From Fidelibacterota bacterium (GTDB lineage: Bacteria > Fidelibacterota > Marinisomatia > Marinisomatales > SCKK01): DNA of 37,713 nt. The notes under the pieces were generated by a model. That model had not been told where the DNA came from. It did not search any database and saw only the letters and a program-made list of their open reading frames with translations. Where the stretch lies: assembly GCA_004124475.1 (NCBI GenBank), contig SCKK01000035.1:1-37713 (forward strand). Direction: 5' to 3'. Each line of letters begins with the position of its first letter. Position 1 is the first letter of the stretch. This document shows, in pieces, positions 15,679 to 24,564 of this stretch. The translations under genes and the position numbers were made by a program.

Positions 15679-16830
15679 ATGCAAGTAGGTAAACACCTAA
15701 ATATACAAGTATGTTTTCATGCCCCTCGTCAAAGTAATATCGTTTTGTTTTATGAAAATAATATAGACTTAATAAAAAGATATATATTGACTGACATTCC
15801 ATTTTTTACCTATAGTACTAAACCCGAAAAGTTTTATTTTTGTCTTGGTGTGATTTCTTATTTTATGAGATCACTGAAAAATTTCGATTGGAAGGAATTT
15901 ATTATCAAAAAAAAATTAAAGAGATTGTTAGGCATATTATTGAACCACTATAGACTAGCAACCTTGGAATATATAAATCCCAAAGTTGTAATTACTTATA
16001 TCGATAATTCCGAATTGTTTCATTGGCTAAGCAGAAACTGTAATGGTAGTGAATTTTTTGCAATTCAAAATGGTAATCGGACGAACTGGGAACTTGAACG
16101 TGTTTCTAAAAATGATTATTACCTAAAACATTTTTTTTGTTTCGGTAATTATGATGTAGACCGTTTTAAGGCATTTAATCTAAAAATAGATGACTTTTAT
16201 CCCATTGGTTCATTGAAAGGTGGAATTATTTTATCTGAGGCAGCGAAGCATATCAACAACAATAAATATGATATCTGCTTTATATCATCTGGAACTTTGG
16301 AAACGAAATCGAAAGAATTTAACAGGGATTACTACTTATCTTATGAGTTATTAATTACATATCTTGCAAAATTTATTGAAGAATTTGATTTAAGTATTTC
16401 AGTAGCATTGAGATTTGATAAAAAATATTTCCCTGGGTTAAGTAAACTTGAGAAAGAGCACTTCGATTGCAAATTTTCAAAGAAAGCTGATCTAATAGAA
16501 ATGAATAGATTGAGCACCTATTTTAATGCGCTAGATTCTAGTGTTTTGATTGGTTCTGGTACATCAGTTTTGGCTGAATGTTTTGGGTTCGGCAAGAAGA
16601 TCCTATACTGTGATTTTAGTGAGAGGAAAATATATAATAATCATGATTCAATGGTATTATTTACAGAACCTAATTATGATTCTTTTAAAAATCGATTAAA
16701 TGAATTAATAAACGAACCTTATGATAAATATTGTGAACGGACAAGAGATTATAGATCTTACGTGATGAACTATAACATGGATTGTCTTCCACATGTCTTT
16801 ATCAGAAAAAAAATAAAAGAATATCTGTAA
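15679..16830 (+). CDS. Probable surface-carbohydrate glycosyltransferase, GT-B-like (unclear)
   Basis: A 383-aa soluble protein that I do not recognise by name. The N-terminal half has VVITYIDNSELFHWLSR and EFFAIQNG. The C-terminal half has SSVLIGSGTSVLAECFGFGK, a serine-rich donor-binding-like loop typical of GT-B glycosyltransferases and of capsule-type surface-carbohydrate proteins. It sits in a polysaccharide cluster. I infer a glycosyltransferase or related transferase for the nonulosonic acid chain, with low certainty about donor. ATG start; no clear ribosome site. Confidence 0.55.
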   Translation: MQVGKHLNIQVCFHAPRQSNIVLFYENNIDLIKRYILTDIPFFTYSTKPEKFYFCLGVISYFMRSLKNFDWKEFIIKKKLKRLLGILLNHYRLATLEYINPKVVITYIDNSELFHWLSRNCNGSEFFAIQNGNRTNWELERVSKNDYYLKHFFCFGNYDVDRFKAFNLKIDDFYPIGSLKGGIILSEAAKHINNNKYDICFISSGTLETKSKEFNRDYYLSYELLITYLAKFIEEFDLSISVALRFDKKYFPGLSKLEKEHFDCKFSKKADLIEMNRLSTYFNALDSSVLIGSGTSVLAECFGFGKKILYCDFSERKIYNNHDSMVLFTEPNYDSFKNRLNELINEPYDKYCERTRDYRSYVMNYNMDCLPHVFIRKKIKEYL

Positions 16831-17031
16831 TTATTGAACGACTATTCGTTTCACCCATTAAAAATCATTTATATATTCGAAATGATAATAGTACTGTTTT
16901 GTCTAAAACAAGAATTCTTCAACAGGGATAAATCTTGTTCTTTTCTTTATCAAAAAACTCTTATGTACAATTTTACTGCGTCTTTCATCTAATTGATAAA
17001 ACATTATTTCTATTTAAAAATTATTCAAAAC

Positions 17032-18317
17032 CATTACTGTCCGGTTAAAATAGTGCTAATTGGGGGTCAGGTTCCCTTGCTTTCTTAATTGTTTTCGCGT
17101 TTAAAGACAAGATATCGATCAAATTTGTCCGCTCCATTAACACTTCTCTTACCATTCTACCCAATTCTGTAAGAGAATATGCATATTTTGTCTGATATTT
17201 AATGTACGTGAGCAGGAGATAATAGCACATTGCTACCCAAATTTGTGTTAACACTGCATTGGGACTAGTTCCCAGGAAAGATTTAATCTTCAGATTTTGC
17301 TTTATCCATTTGAAAAAGAGTTCTATCTGCCATCTGGATTTATAGATGTCTGCAATGGTTTTTGCTGACAGTTTCCAGTTATTTGTTAGAAACTCATAAT
17401 GTTTACCGGTTTCAGGATCAGTGTACCCAACAATTCGTAGATCCCCCGAGTATTTCTGCTTGGTATAAAAGCCTGTTAGTTGGACAATATCATCCCGGTC
17501 AACCTGTTTATTTTTGATTGGTTTATGCTGTCCGATAACTTCGTATTGCATGTTATTCTTTACACGGGTCACGAAGAAGACATTACGCTTGTTTAAAGAA
17601 TACAACCAGTTATAATCTATGTAGGCTTTATCGATGGAGAGGATGCTGTCCGGCAAGAGGGCAAAATCAAGTTTCTCCTCCTGTCTGGCTACTCTAATAT
17701 CGTGATGTCTTCCATCGGTCAGGGTCATAAATGACGGTAAGGAACCACTGTGATCGTACAAATAGTGTAATTTGATAGCCCCTTTACGTTTCCGGAAGGT
17801 GGCCCAGGGAAAGATCGATAGACACAAATCAATAACCGTGGAATCCAATGTATATAGTGGATTCTTAAACTTAAACCGATGCTTCGGGGTTACCGACCTG
17901 CATTTCTCCAAAAGCTTATAGAATAATCCTTCAAAGATTTCATAAGGCCGCTCACGCATTGCATCTGACAGGGTGCTTCGCTTGATCCCTCTCAGCCCAA
18001 TATGATACCACTTGGAATATTGAACAGACAACGATGTCTCAATATCTCTCAAACTGTCTTTCCTTCCAGCCTGGGCAAACAATAGGGTGATCAACTGCTG
18101 CCAACCCGTAAAATACTTCGTGTAATGGTTCCCACTATAACGGGATACTAACTTCTCAAATTCATATCTTGGAAAAAGTTTTAACAGTTCCAGCATAATG
18201 GTGTTAACTTTTGACATGGTCTGGTCCTCCTTGATAAATCAATGTTTTCATCGGGATAATTTATCCCAATTTCGGGGAGTTCCAGACCTTTACTAAAACT
18301 TTTACCGGACACTAGTG
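17032..18317 (-). mobile_element. Complete IS4-family insertion sequence
   Basis: A 1286-base element. Its ends read CATTACTGTCCGG on the left, and CACTAGTGTCCGG as the reverse complement on the right (imperfect inverted repeats). It is flanked by a 9-base direct repeat ATTCAAAAC at 17023-17031 and 18318-18326, the target duplication. It carries one transposase gene on the minus strand. It inserted in the gap between the 15679 gene and the flippase, against their direction. Confidence 0.9.
17045..18217 (-). CDS. IS4-family DDE transposase (DUF4372 type)
   Basis: A 390-aa transposase. The N-terminal DUF4372-like part begins MSKVNTIMLELLKLFPRYEF. It has the DDE catalytic core with TLDSTVIDL (first Asp), SIDKAYIDY (second Asp), and the Y-(2)-R-(3)-E-(6)-K motif YKSRWQIELFFKWIKQNLKI (catalytic Glu). 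The length is normal and the frame intact, so the element may be active. The gene starts about 100 bases inside the right end and ends 13 bases inside the left end. Confidence 0.93.
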   Translation of the reverse strand: MSKVNTIMLELLKLFPRYEFEKLVSRYSGNHYTKYFTGWQQLITLLFAQAGRKDSLRDIETSLSVQYSKWYHIGLRGIKRSTLSDAMRERPYEIFEGLFYKLLEKCRSVTPKHRFKFKNPLYTLDSTVIDLCLSIFPWATFRKRKGAIKLHYLYDHSGSLPSFMTLTDGRHHDIRVARQEEKLDFALLPDSILSIDKAYIDYNWLYSLNKRNVFFVTRVKNNMQYEVIGQHKPIKNKQVDRDDIVQLTGFYTKQKYSGDLRIVGYTDPETGKHYEFLTNNWKLSAKTIADIYKSRWQIELFFKWIKQNLKIKSFLGTSPNAVLTQIWVAMCYYLLLTYIKYQTKYAYSLTELGRMVREVLMERTNLIDILSLNAKTIKKAREPDPQLALF

Positions 18318-18378
18318 ATTCAAAACATAAGTGAACAATCTTTAATGCTGAATTTTAATAGTCAAAAATCAAAATAAT

Positions 18379-19854
18379 ATGGCAACTAGAAATAAATCCT
18401 TTTTACAAGATTCATCCATTTATTTTTCTGCGATTATCATATCCACTGCCATTGCATTTCTTACTTTACCCATTTATACTAGATATCTTTCCCCAGCCGA
18501 CTATGGTATTGTAGCCTTATACATGATGTTCGGCCAAATCTCATCAGGTTTGGTGTCAATTGGTATACACAGTGCGTCCTATAGATACTATTTTAAATAT
18601 AAAGATGACCCTGTTGAGTACAAGATCCTTAATTCAACCAACTTACTATTTCTTTTTATTGTTTATACTCTGGTTGGTATAGGTGTTTATTACTTAGCCA
18701 GTTGGTTTTCGTCAAATTTATTTAATGGCAAAATTACGGATGCACTTATTATTTTGTCTTTTATAAATGGGTGCATAAACTACTTTATCAATTATACTAC
18801 ACTAATTCTAACAGCACAGTTACGTTCCGTTACTTTCTCAACAATTATAATTTCCCAAGCCCTTCTAAGAGTAGCGCTTGCTTTATATTTTATATTCATG
18901 TATTCTATGACATATCTGGCCCTCATTTATGCGACTATTTTTACAAACATTATAATAGTTGTTTTGCTTCTATTTTTGATTCGCCAAACATTAGGAATTC
19001 GATTTTCGCTTTCCAGTTTGAGAAAGTCGCTTCTATTTTCCTATCCTACTACACCAATTAAAGTTGTTGGGCTGGTTTATTCATCTTTTGATAAAATAAT
19101 GTTAAATAAATATACCGGATTGATTTCAGTAGGGTATTATATTTTTGGTCAAAAATTTGGGAATATGTTAAAGATGGTTATGGATTCTATAGGAAAAGTA
19201 TGGACCCCATTTTTTATGGAAAATGCGTATTTAAATACAAAGAAAGCACAAAATATTATCGTCAATCGTTTTTATGAACTGGCATTTTTTTATATGACTA
19301 TTGGACTGGGAATTATCTATTTCTCTGAAGAAATGATTAAAATTTTAACCACAAAAGAATATTATCCATCTATGTATGTAGTTCCAATTTATGTATACTT
19401 TTATTTTTTCAGTATTATGGGTACCATCACTGTGCCACAGCTTATGTTTGCCGAAAAAATGATTTATAGACTTCCTATTTCAGTTGTTTCCGTAATTGTA
19501 AATATTGTTTTGAATGTATTACTAATACCAAGTTTTGGTGCGATTGGGGCAGCGGTTGCTACGACTTTGTCACAGTTAATGGTGGGTATTATTGGTCTTT
19601 ATCTAAGTCAACGGGTTTTTCCGTTACCGATAAATAAATTAAAATTAATTAGACTATATTTAATTCTTTTGATTTTTACAATACCAGTTTATCCCATCAT
19701 GGCCTTGGGCATAAACTTCTTACTCAAAGTAGTGATTAAACTAAGCATTATTCTGCTTTTTATTTGGGTAGGGGTTAAGATCAAACACATTACCTTTAAA
19801 TATTTTAGTGATACTTTTTTTCACTTGTTTGGCCGAAGATTAAGTTTAACATAG
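18379..19854 (+). CDS. wzx: Wzx-type polysaccharide flippase
   Basis: A 491-aa integral membrane protein with about 12-14 hydrophobic helices and the MATE/Wzx-style N-terminus FLTLPIYTRYLSPADYGIVA. It translocates the lipid-linked repeat unit to the periplasmic face of the inner membrane. It has the expected length and the conserved Wzx DKIMLNKYTGLISVGYYIF region. It lies just after the IS4 element and before nonulosonate genes. No Wzy gene is nearby. Confidence 0.88.
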   Translation: MATRNKSFLQDSSIYFSAIIISTAIAFLTLPIYTRYLSPADYGIVALYMMFGQISSGLVSIGIHSASYRYYFKYKDDPVEYKILNSTNLLFLFIVYTLVGIGVYYLASWFSSNLFNGKITDALIILSFINGCINYFINYTTLILTAQLRSVTFSTIIISQALLRVALALYFIFMYSMTYLALIYATIFTNIIIVVLLLFLIRQTLGIRFSLSSLRKSLLFSYPTTPIKVVGLVYSSFDKIMLNKYTGLISVGYYIFGQKFGNMLKMVMDSIGKVWTPFFMENAYLNTKKAQNIIVNRFYELAFFYMTIGLGIIYFSEEMIKILTTKEYYPSMYVVPIYVYFYFFSIMGTITVPQLMFAEKMIYRLPISVVSVIVNIVLNVLLIPSFGAIGAAVATTLSQLMVGIIGLYLSQRVFPLPINKLKLIRLYLILLIFTIPVYPIMALGINFLLKVVIKLSIILLFIWVGVKIKHITFKYFSDTFFHLFGRRLSLT

Positions 19855-19921
19855 TTTTTATGAACTGTTTTCTTTACAACAATCTAAAAAATATTAGGTT
19901 TACGATAATCTCAAAATAAAG

Positions 19922-20611
19922 ATGGTAATTATAATTTTAGCAGGTGGTTTTGGCAAACGCTTACAGTTCATAAGTCAGGGAATACCCAAAGCACTATTGC
20001 CTATTGGCAACAAAGTCTTTCTAGACAAGATTTTTGGTAATATTTTCAAATTGAACATTGACCATATTTATCTAAGCCTCTATTATAAACCGGAATTGTT
20101 TGAAGCTTATTTAAGAAGTAGCTCCTACAGTAATAGAATTAAGCCAATCATTGAGCCCAAACCATTAGGGACAGGTGGTGCTATAAAATACGTTGTTGAA
20201 AGTACATCGATTTCATCCCCTTTCTTTGCTATCAATGGTGATACGCTTTCAAATTTAAATCTTGGTAAGATGAAAATCGCCTTTGATGAATCCGGATATG
20301 ATATTATGGTTGGTGTATCATATATTAACAATGCAAGCCGATATGGGACAGTTAAGTTTGAAGGTGATCGATTGATTGATTTTATTGAAAAGGGCAGCGC
20401 ACTGTCAGGGTGGATCAACAATGGTCATTATATTATGAATAAAGATGTTCTCAACGATATTTCTGTAGGGGAATTTTCCATTGAATTTGACGTTTTCCCT
20501 AAACTTACATCAGATGGTCGTATAGGTGTTTTCCCAGTAATAGATGATGACTTTATCGATATTGGTATTCCTGAAGATTATCAGCGTTTATTAAAGAGGA
20601 ATAAACAATAA
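19922..20611 (+). CDS. Sugar-1-phosphate nucleotidyltransferase (HddC/PtmE-like)
   Basis: A 229-aa nucleotidyltransferase. Motif ILAGGFGKRL and PKALLPIGNK form the nucleotide loop, FFAINGDTLS carries the metal-binding Asp, and a final DDFIDIGIPEDYQ fits mannose-1-P/GlcN-1-P or heptose-1-P guanylyltransferases (HddC). In Campylobacter legionaminate loci PtmE does this for GlcN-1-P. Here the CBS domains usual in PtmE are absent and instead occur on the kinase at 23170. GDP-sugar production is inferred. Confidence 0.8.
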   Translation: MVIIILAGGFGKRLQFISQGIPKALLPIGNKVFLDKIFGNIFKLNIDHIYLSLYYKPELFEAYLRSSSYSNRIKPIIEPKPLGTGGAIKYVVESTSISSPFFAINGDTLSNLNLGKMKIAFDESGYDIMVGVSYINNASRYGTVKFEGDRLIDFIEKGSALSGWINNGHYIMNKDVLNDISVGEFSIEFDVFPKLTSDGRIGVFPVIDDDFIDIGIPEDYQRLLKRNKQ

Positions 20612-20628
20612 CATTAAAGGATAAATAG

Positions 20629-21684
20629 ATGGAAATTGAAATTTCAGGTAGGAAGATAGGTGATGGACACCCTGTATTTTTTATCGCAGAAGCTGGAGTT
20701 AATCACAATGGTTCAATAGAATTAGGTAAAAAACTTATTGATGTTGCTATTGATGCCGGTGCCGATGCGGTGAAGTTTCAAACCTTTAAAACAGAGAATA
20801 TCATTACGCCTGATGCTCCGAAATCTACATACCACGTAGAAACAATGGGAGATGATAAAAGTCAAAGTTGGTTTGATTTGTTGAAAACACAGGAGATGTC
20901 CCGTGATATGCATATTGAGCTCATTGAACATTGTAAGAAAAATGGCATAGTCTTTTTGAGTACCCCTTACGATGAGGAAAGCGCTGATTTACTTGAACAG
21001 CTGGACATTCCTGCCTTTAAGATCGCCTCTACGGACACCAACAATACGCCCCTATTGCGGCATATCGCCCGCAAAGGCCGTCCCATGATCATATCCACCG
21101 CTATGGCTACCATGGCGGAGGTAGAGGGAGCCACCGCTGCTGTTCGAGATGAAGGTCTGGAAGATATTGTTGTGCTTCAATGTACAGGCAACTATCCTTC
21201 CCGACTGGAGGATTCTAACCTCCGCGTTATGTTAACCTATAAGAACCAATTAAATTGTCTGGTGGGCTACTCGGATCATACACCAGATCTTATCAACCCT
21301 GTTGCCGCTACCGCTTTGGGGGCTACTGTATATGAAAAACACTTCACAATTGATAAGGGTCTACCTGGTCCAGATCATCGCATGTCATTATCTCCAGAAG
21401 AATTAAAAAAAACCGTTCAGGCGATCAGGAAAACTGAAAGGGTTATGGGATCTTCTGTAAAAATAGTGTTACCGGATGAAGAAGAAAACAGACTCAAACT
21501 GAGAAAAAGCATTGTTACAAACTGTAACATCAAAAAAGATCAAATTATTGATAAAGCAATGCTCGGGATTAAACGACCTGGGAACGGCATCCCACCATCT
21601 GAGATTGAAAGATATATCGGCAAGAAAGCCAAACATGATATTCTTTCGGGGACGGTCGTTACACATGAAATGATATATGGTTGA
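20629..21684 (+). CDS. Nonulosonic acid synthase with SAF domain (NeuB/LegI-like)
   Basis: A full-length 351-aa synthase. The TIM-barrel begins FFIAEAGVNHNGSIELGKKL and includes GADAVKFQTFKTENI, FLSTPYDEESADLL, FKIASTDTNNTPLL, GNYPSRLEDSNL and GYSDHT. It is followed by a C-terminal SAF domain from about residue 290 (RKSIVTNCNIKKDQII...VVTHEMI). The family condenses PEP with ManNAc or 2,4-diacetamido-6-deoxymannose. Which one cannot be read directly; the SAF-bearing form contrasts with the 10420 gene. A ribosome site AAAGGA precedes ATG, and the end overlaps the NeuD-like gene. Confidence 0.9.
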   Translation: MEIEISGRKIGDGHPVFFIAEAGVNHNGSIELGKKLIDVAIDAGADAVKFQTFKTENIITPDAPKSTYHVETMGDDKSQSWFDLLKTQEMSRDMHIELIEHCKKNGIVFLSTPYDEESADLLEQLDIPAFKIASTDTNNTPLLRHIARKGRPMIISTAMATMAEVEGATAAVRDEGLEDIVVLQCTGNYPSRLEDSNLRVMLTYKNQLNCLVGYSDHTPDLINPVAATALGATVYEKHFTIDKGLPGPDHRMSLSPEELKKTVQAIRKTERVMGSSVKIVLPDEEENRLKLRKSIVTNCNIKKDQIIDKAMLGIKRPGNGIPPSEIERYIGKKAKHDILSGTVVTHEMIYG

Positions 21685-22300
21685 TAAAGAAAAAATTGCA
21701 ATTATTGGTGCCGGCGGATTTGGTAATGAAGTATACCATTTATTAGATAAAGACAAGTTTGAACCCATTGGATTTATTGATAATAATAACTTAAAGGAAA
21801 ACCTCCCTTTTTCAGTTATTGGTAACGAAGATGTTATGTCAACACTTATGGAGAATTATCAATTTGCTTCTTGTGTCATTGCAATAGGAAATATCAAGAA
21901 AAGGCAAAAAATTTATAGTAAAATAGGAGGAATGAAATTACGGTTTCCACAAATTATTCATAGCTCTATTCAATCCCATAGTGCTGATATTGGTGAGGGA
22001 ACAATTATATATCCCAATGTAGTCATTATGAATGGTTGCAAGGTTGGAAAATTCAGTTTGATAAATTCTGGGGTTACTTTTGGACATGATGTGCTAATCG
22101 GAGATTTTTGCAATATAAATCCTGGTGTACATCTAGCTGGCAAAATAACAATAGGCGACGGTTCCTTCATTGGTATTGGTGCAAGTATTAAAGAAGATAT
22201 TCATATTGGCGGAAACGCCGTAATCGGAGCGGGGAGTGTTGTGCTTAAAGATGTGCCTGATGGTACCACGGTATACGGCGTTCCTGCCAAAAAACATTAA
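21677..22300 (+). CDS. NeuD/PglD-type acetyltransferase
   Basis: A 207-aa protein: an N-terminal Rossmann-like PglD domain (KIAIIGAGGFGNEVYHLL, FIDNNN) followed by a left-handed beta-helix with hexapeptide repeats (ADIGEGTIIYPNVVIMNGCK, IGDGSFIGIGASI, VIGAGSVVLKDVP, VYGVPAKK). It acetylates a sugar from acetyl-CoA. In legionaminate/sialate loci it makes acetylated precursors or O-acetylates the acid. The histidine at GHDV is probably the catalytic base. It starts inside the end of the synthase gene. Intact. Confidence 0.85.
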   Translation: MVDKEKIAIIGAGGFGNEVYHLLDKDKFEPIGFIDNNNLKENLPFSVIGNEDVMSTLMENYQFASCVIAIGNIKKRQKIYSKIGGMKLRFPQIIHSSIQSHSADIGEGTIIYPNVVIMNGCKVGKFSLINSGVTFGHDVLIGDFCNINPGVHLAGKITIGDGSFIGIGASIKEDIHIGGNAVIGAGSVVLKDVPDGTTVYGVPAKKH

Positions 22301-23180
22301 ACACTGCATATTAAATAATTTTTTTCTATCCAGTGCGTTTCTTCCAGATGGATCACCATTATTCGAATCTCTGAATTTATGTAAAGAATATAATATCAAT
22401 TCAGTTGAGATTGGATCAAACCACTGCTTTGAAGATAATTATCTTTATCTGGGTAATTATCATTTTGATTTCCTAGTACATAACTATTTTCCAATACCGA
22501 AAGATTCTTTTGTACTAAATATTGCTTCATTTAATAAAAAAATCAGGACTAAAAGTATTAATCACATAAAGAGTGCAATCGATTTTTGTGAAAACATCGG
22601 TGCCAAATTGTACACGTTTCATCCCGGTTTTTTAACGGATCCGCTCGGCTCAAATCTATCTAAAGCAAATTATGATTTTCAGTGGGATGAAAATCAACTT
22701 GCTAAAGCTAATTATACTAATACAAAATCTTTAATGTACAATGCCCTTGATGATATAATTAACTATGCAACATCAAAACCGGTAAGAATCGCTATAGAAA
22801 CAGAAGGTTCGGTGTATAAAAAAGACTATCTACTAATGCAACGACCGGAAGAATACAAAGAATTTCTAGATAAATATTCTCCAATGGATATAGAAATTAA
22901 TCTCAATATTGGTCATTTGAATCTTGCTGCAAATACATTCAACTTTAAAAAAAAGGATTTTGTTAATCTTATTCAAGATTATATAGTTGCCATGGAATTA
23001 AGCCATAATGATGGAATTGAAGATCAGCATTTACCCTTGCAGTCAAATGAATGGTACTGGCCTCTAATTTGCGATCCACGTTTTAATCATGTATATAAAA
23101 TCTTGGAGTTTCGAAACACTGGGATAGTTGAAATAGTGGAAAATATTAAATTGTTCCAAAAGGAAACATATGCCATTTAA
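22260..23180 (+). CDS. TIM-barrel (xylose isomerase/AP-endonuclease-like) protein
   Basis: An approximately 300-aa protein of the AP_endonuc_2 fold. FLVHNYFPIPKDSFVLNIAS, AKLYTFHPGFLTDP, IAIETEGSV, INLNIGHLNLA and AMELSHNDGIEDQHLPL contain the His, Glu and Asp positions expected for metal binding. It may isomerise or epimerise a sugar phosphate. The 5' end is uncertain: the first conserved motif begins near CILNNFFLSSAFLPD, but the nearest ATG start (22260) overlaps the NeuD gene by about 41 bases. No ATG, GTG or TTG was seen between that and the motif. Confidence 0.6.
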   Translation: MVPRYTAFLPKNIKHCILNNFFLSSAFLPDGSPLFESLNLCKEYNINSVEIGSNHCFEDNYLYLGNYHFDFLVHNYFPIPKDSFVLNIASFNKKIRTKSINHIKSAIDFCENIGAKLYTFHPGFLTDPLGSNLSKANYDFQWDENQLAKANYTNTKSLMYNALDDIINYATSKPVRIAIETEGSVYKKDYLLMQRPEEYKEFLDKYSPMDIEINLNIGHLNLAANTFNFKKKDFVNLIQDYIVAMELSHNDGIEDQHLPLQSNEWYWPLICDPRFNHVYKILEFRNTGIVEIVENIKLFQKETYAI

Positions 23181-24558
23181 ATACCTAGATAGAATTATTT
23201 TCGGGGAAAATGCCTCTTTGAAGGATGTATTGGAAAGGTTTAATGAAACTGCTCTCCATACAGAAAAAAACGGATTTGCAATTATCACCAATAAGAAAGG
23301 TAAATGTATTGGTGTAGTTAGCGATGGTGATATACGTCGCAAAATATTAGAGGGAATATCTATTGATTTTTCTATCAAGTTAGCATTAAATACGGATTTT
23401 TCCTTTGTTTCATTGAATGACAGTCCACACAAAGTGTTAAGGCAGTTTGATAAAAAAGTCACCAATCTGCCTGTTCTGGACCTTGATGGCAAACCAGTAG
23501 ACCTGTATCAATATTCTAAATTCGTGGCCTCTACGCGAGCTGAACAAAGAATCATCCGCGCCCGTGTCCCCGTTCGGGTAAGTTTTTCCGGTGGCGGAAC
23601 AGATATGAGTAGTTACATAAATCAAACATCTGCTGCTGTATTGAGCTCAACCATTAATAAATATTGTACTGCCTCGGTAATTGTGCGAAGTGATGATGAA
23701 ATTCACATTACCAGTAAAGATTTGAATTTAAAATATTCTGCCAAGAATTTTAAGGTTATTGAATATGGTGATGATCTGGACTTAATTAAAGCCGCCATAA
23801 AAATAATGGAGCCGGATTTTGGCTTTGATTTAGAGACATATGCTGAGTTTGAACCCGGTACAGGACTTGGTGGTTCATCCGCAATCGTTGTATCTGTTTT
23901 AGGTGCTTTAAACTATTTTAGAAATGAACAGCAACTTAATATTTACCAGCTAGCTGATGTGGCCTACCAGGTTGAGCGCATTGATATGCAAATCCACGGC
24001 GGCTGGCAGGATCAATATGCGACTGCTTTTGGTGGCTTTAGCTGGATAGAGTTCCGCCAAGACGAAGTAATTGTAAATCCAATTATGCTACAAAGGGAGA
24101 CACTTTTAGAACTTGAATATAATTTGATGCTCTTTCGCCTAGGAGGGCAGCGAAGTTCTAGTAATATTCAGGAAAGCTATATAAATGAGATAAAAAATAA
24201 ATCAAAAAATTTAGAGTCATTTACAAAAATGGCGGAATTATCGATTAAAATGAAAGAGACGCTTCTCAAAGGGGAGGTAAAGACCTTTGGAGATCTGTTG
24301 CATGATTCTTGGATGCTCAAAAAAGAAATGAACAAAAGTATAACTAATCAATTAGTAGAAGATTGTTACAATACCGCAAGAGATTTAGGAGCGCTTGGCG
24401 GAAAACTTTTAGGTGCCGGCGGCAGCGGCTATATGCTTATTTATGCTTCACCTTTGTACTGGAAACAAATTACAGAGGCCTTAGCAGAAAAAGGGGCTGT
24501 TCAAGAAATATTTAAGTTTAGTAAAAATGGACTGGAAGTTTGGTCTACAAAAAAATGA
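23170..24558 (+). CDS. CBS-domain / GHMP heptose-kinase fusion (HddA-like)
   Basis: A 462-aa fusion. Residues about 1-115 carry a CBS pair: AIITNKKGKCIGVVSDGDIR and VTNLPVLDLDGKPVDLYQYS. A GHMP kinase follows: RVSFSGGGTDMSSY, the ATP loop PGTGLGGSSAIVVSVLGALN and the C-terminal GGKLLGAGGSGYML. The kinase resembles HddA (D-glycero-D-manno-heptose-7-phosphate kinase). CBS domains are not usual on HddA; they occur on PtmE nucleotidyltransferases. They may sense nucleotide or ATP state. GmhA and GmhB are not found in the window. Confidence 0.85.
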   Translation: MPFKYLDRIIFGENASLKDVLERFNETALHTEKNGFAIITNKKGKCIGVVSDGDIRRKILEGISIDFSIKLALNTDFSFVSLNDSPHKVLRQFDKKVTNLPVLDLDGKPVDLYQYSKFVASTRAEQRIIRARVPVRVSFSGGGTDMSSYINQTSAAVLSSTINKYCTASVIVRSDDEIHITSKDLNLKYSAKNFKVIEYGDDLDLIKAAIKIMEPDFGFDLETYAEFEPGTGLGGSSAIVVSVLGALNYFRNEQQLNIYQLADVAYQVERIDMQIHGGWQDQYATAFGGFSWIEFRQDEVIVNPIMLQRETLLELEYNLMLFRLGGQRSSSNIQESYINEIKNKSKNLESFTKMAELSIKMKETLLKGEVKTFGDLLHDSWMLKKEMNKSITNQLVEDCYNTARDLGALGGKLLGAGGSGYMLIYASPLYWKQITEALAEKGAVQEIFKFSKNGLEVWSTKK

Positions 24559-24564
24559 GGATGC

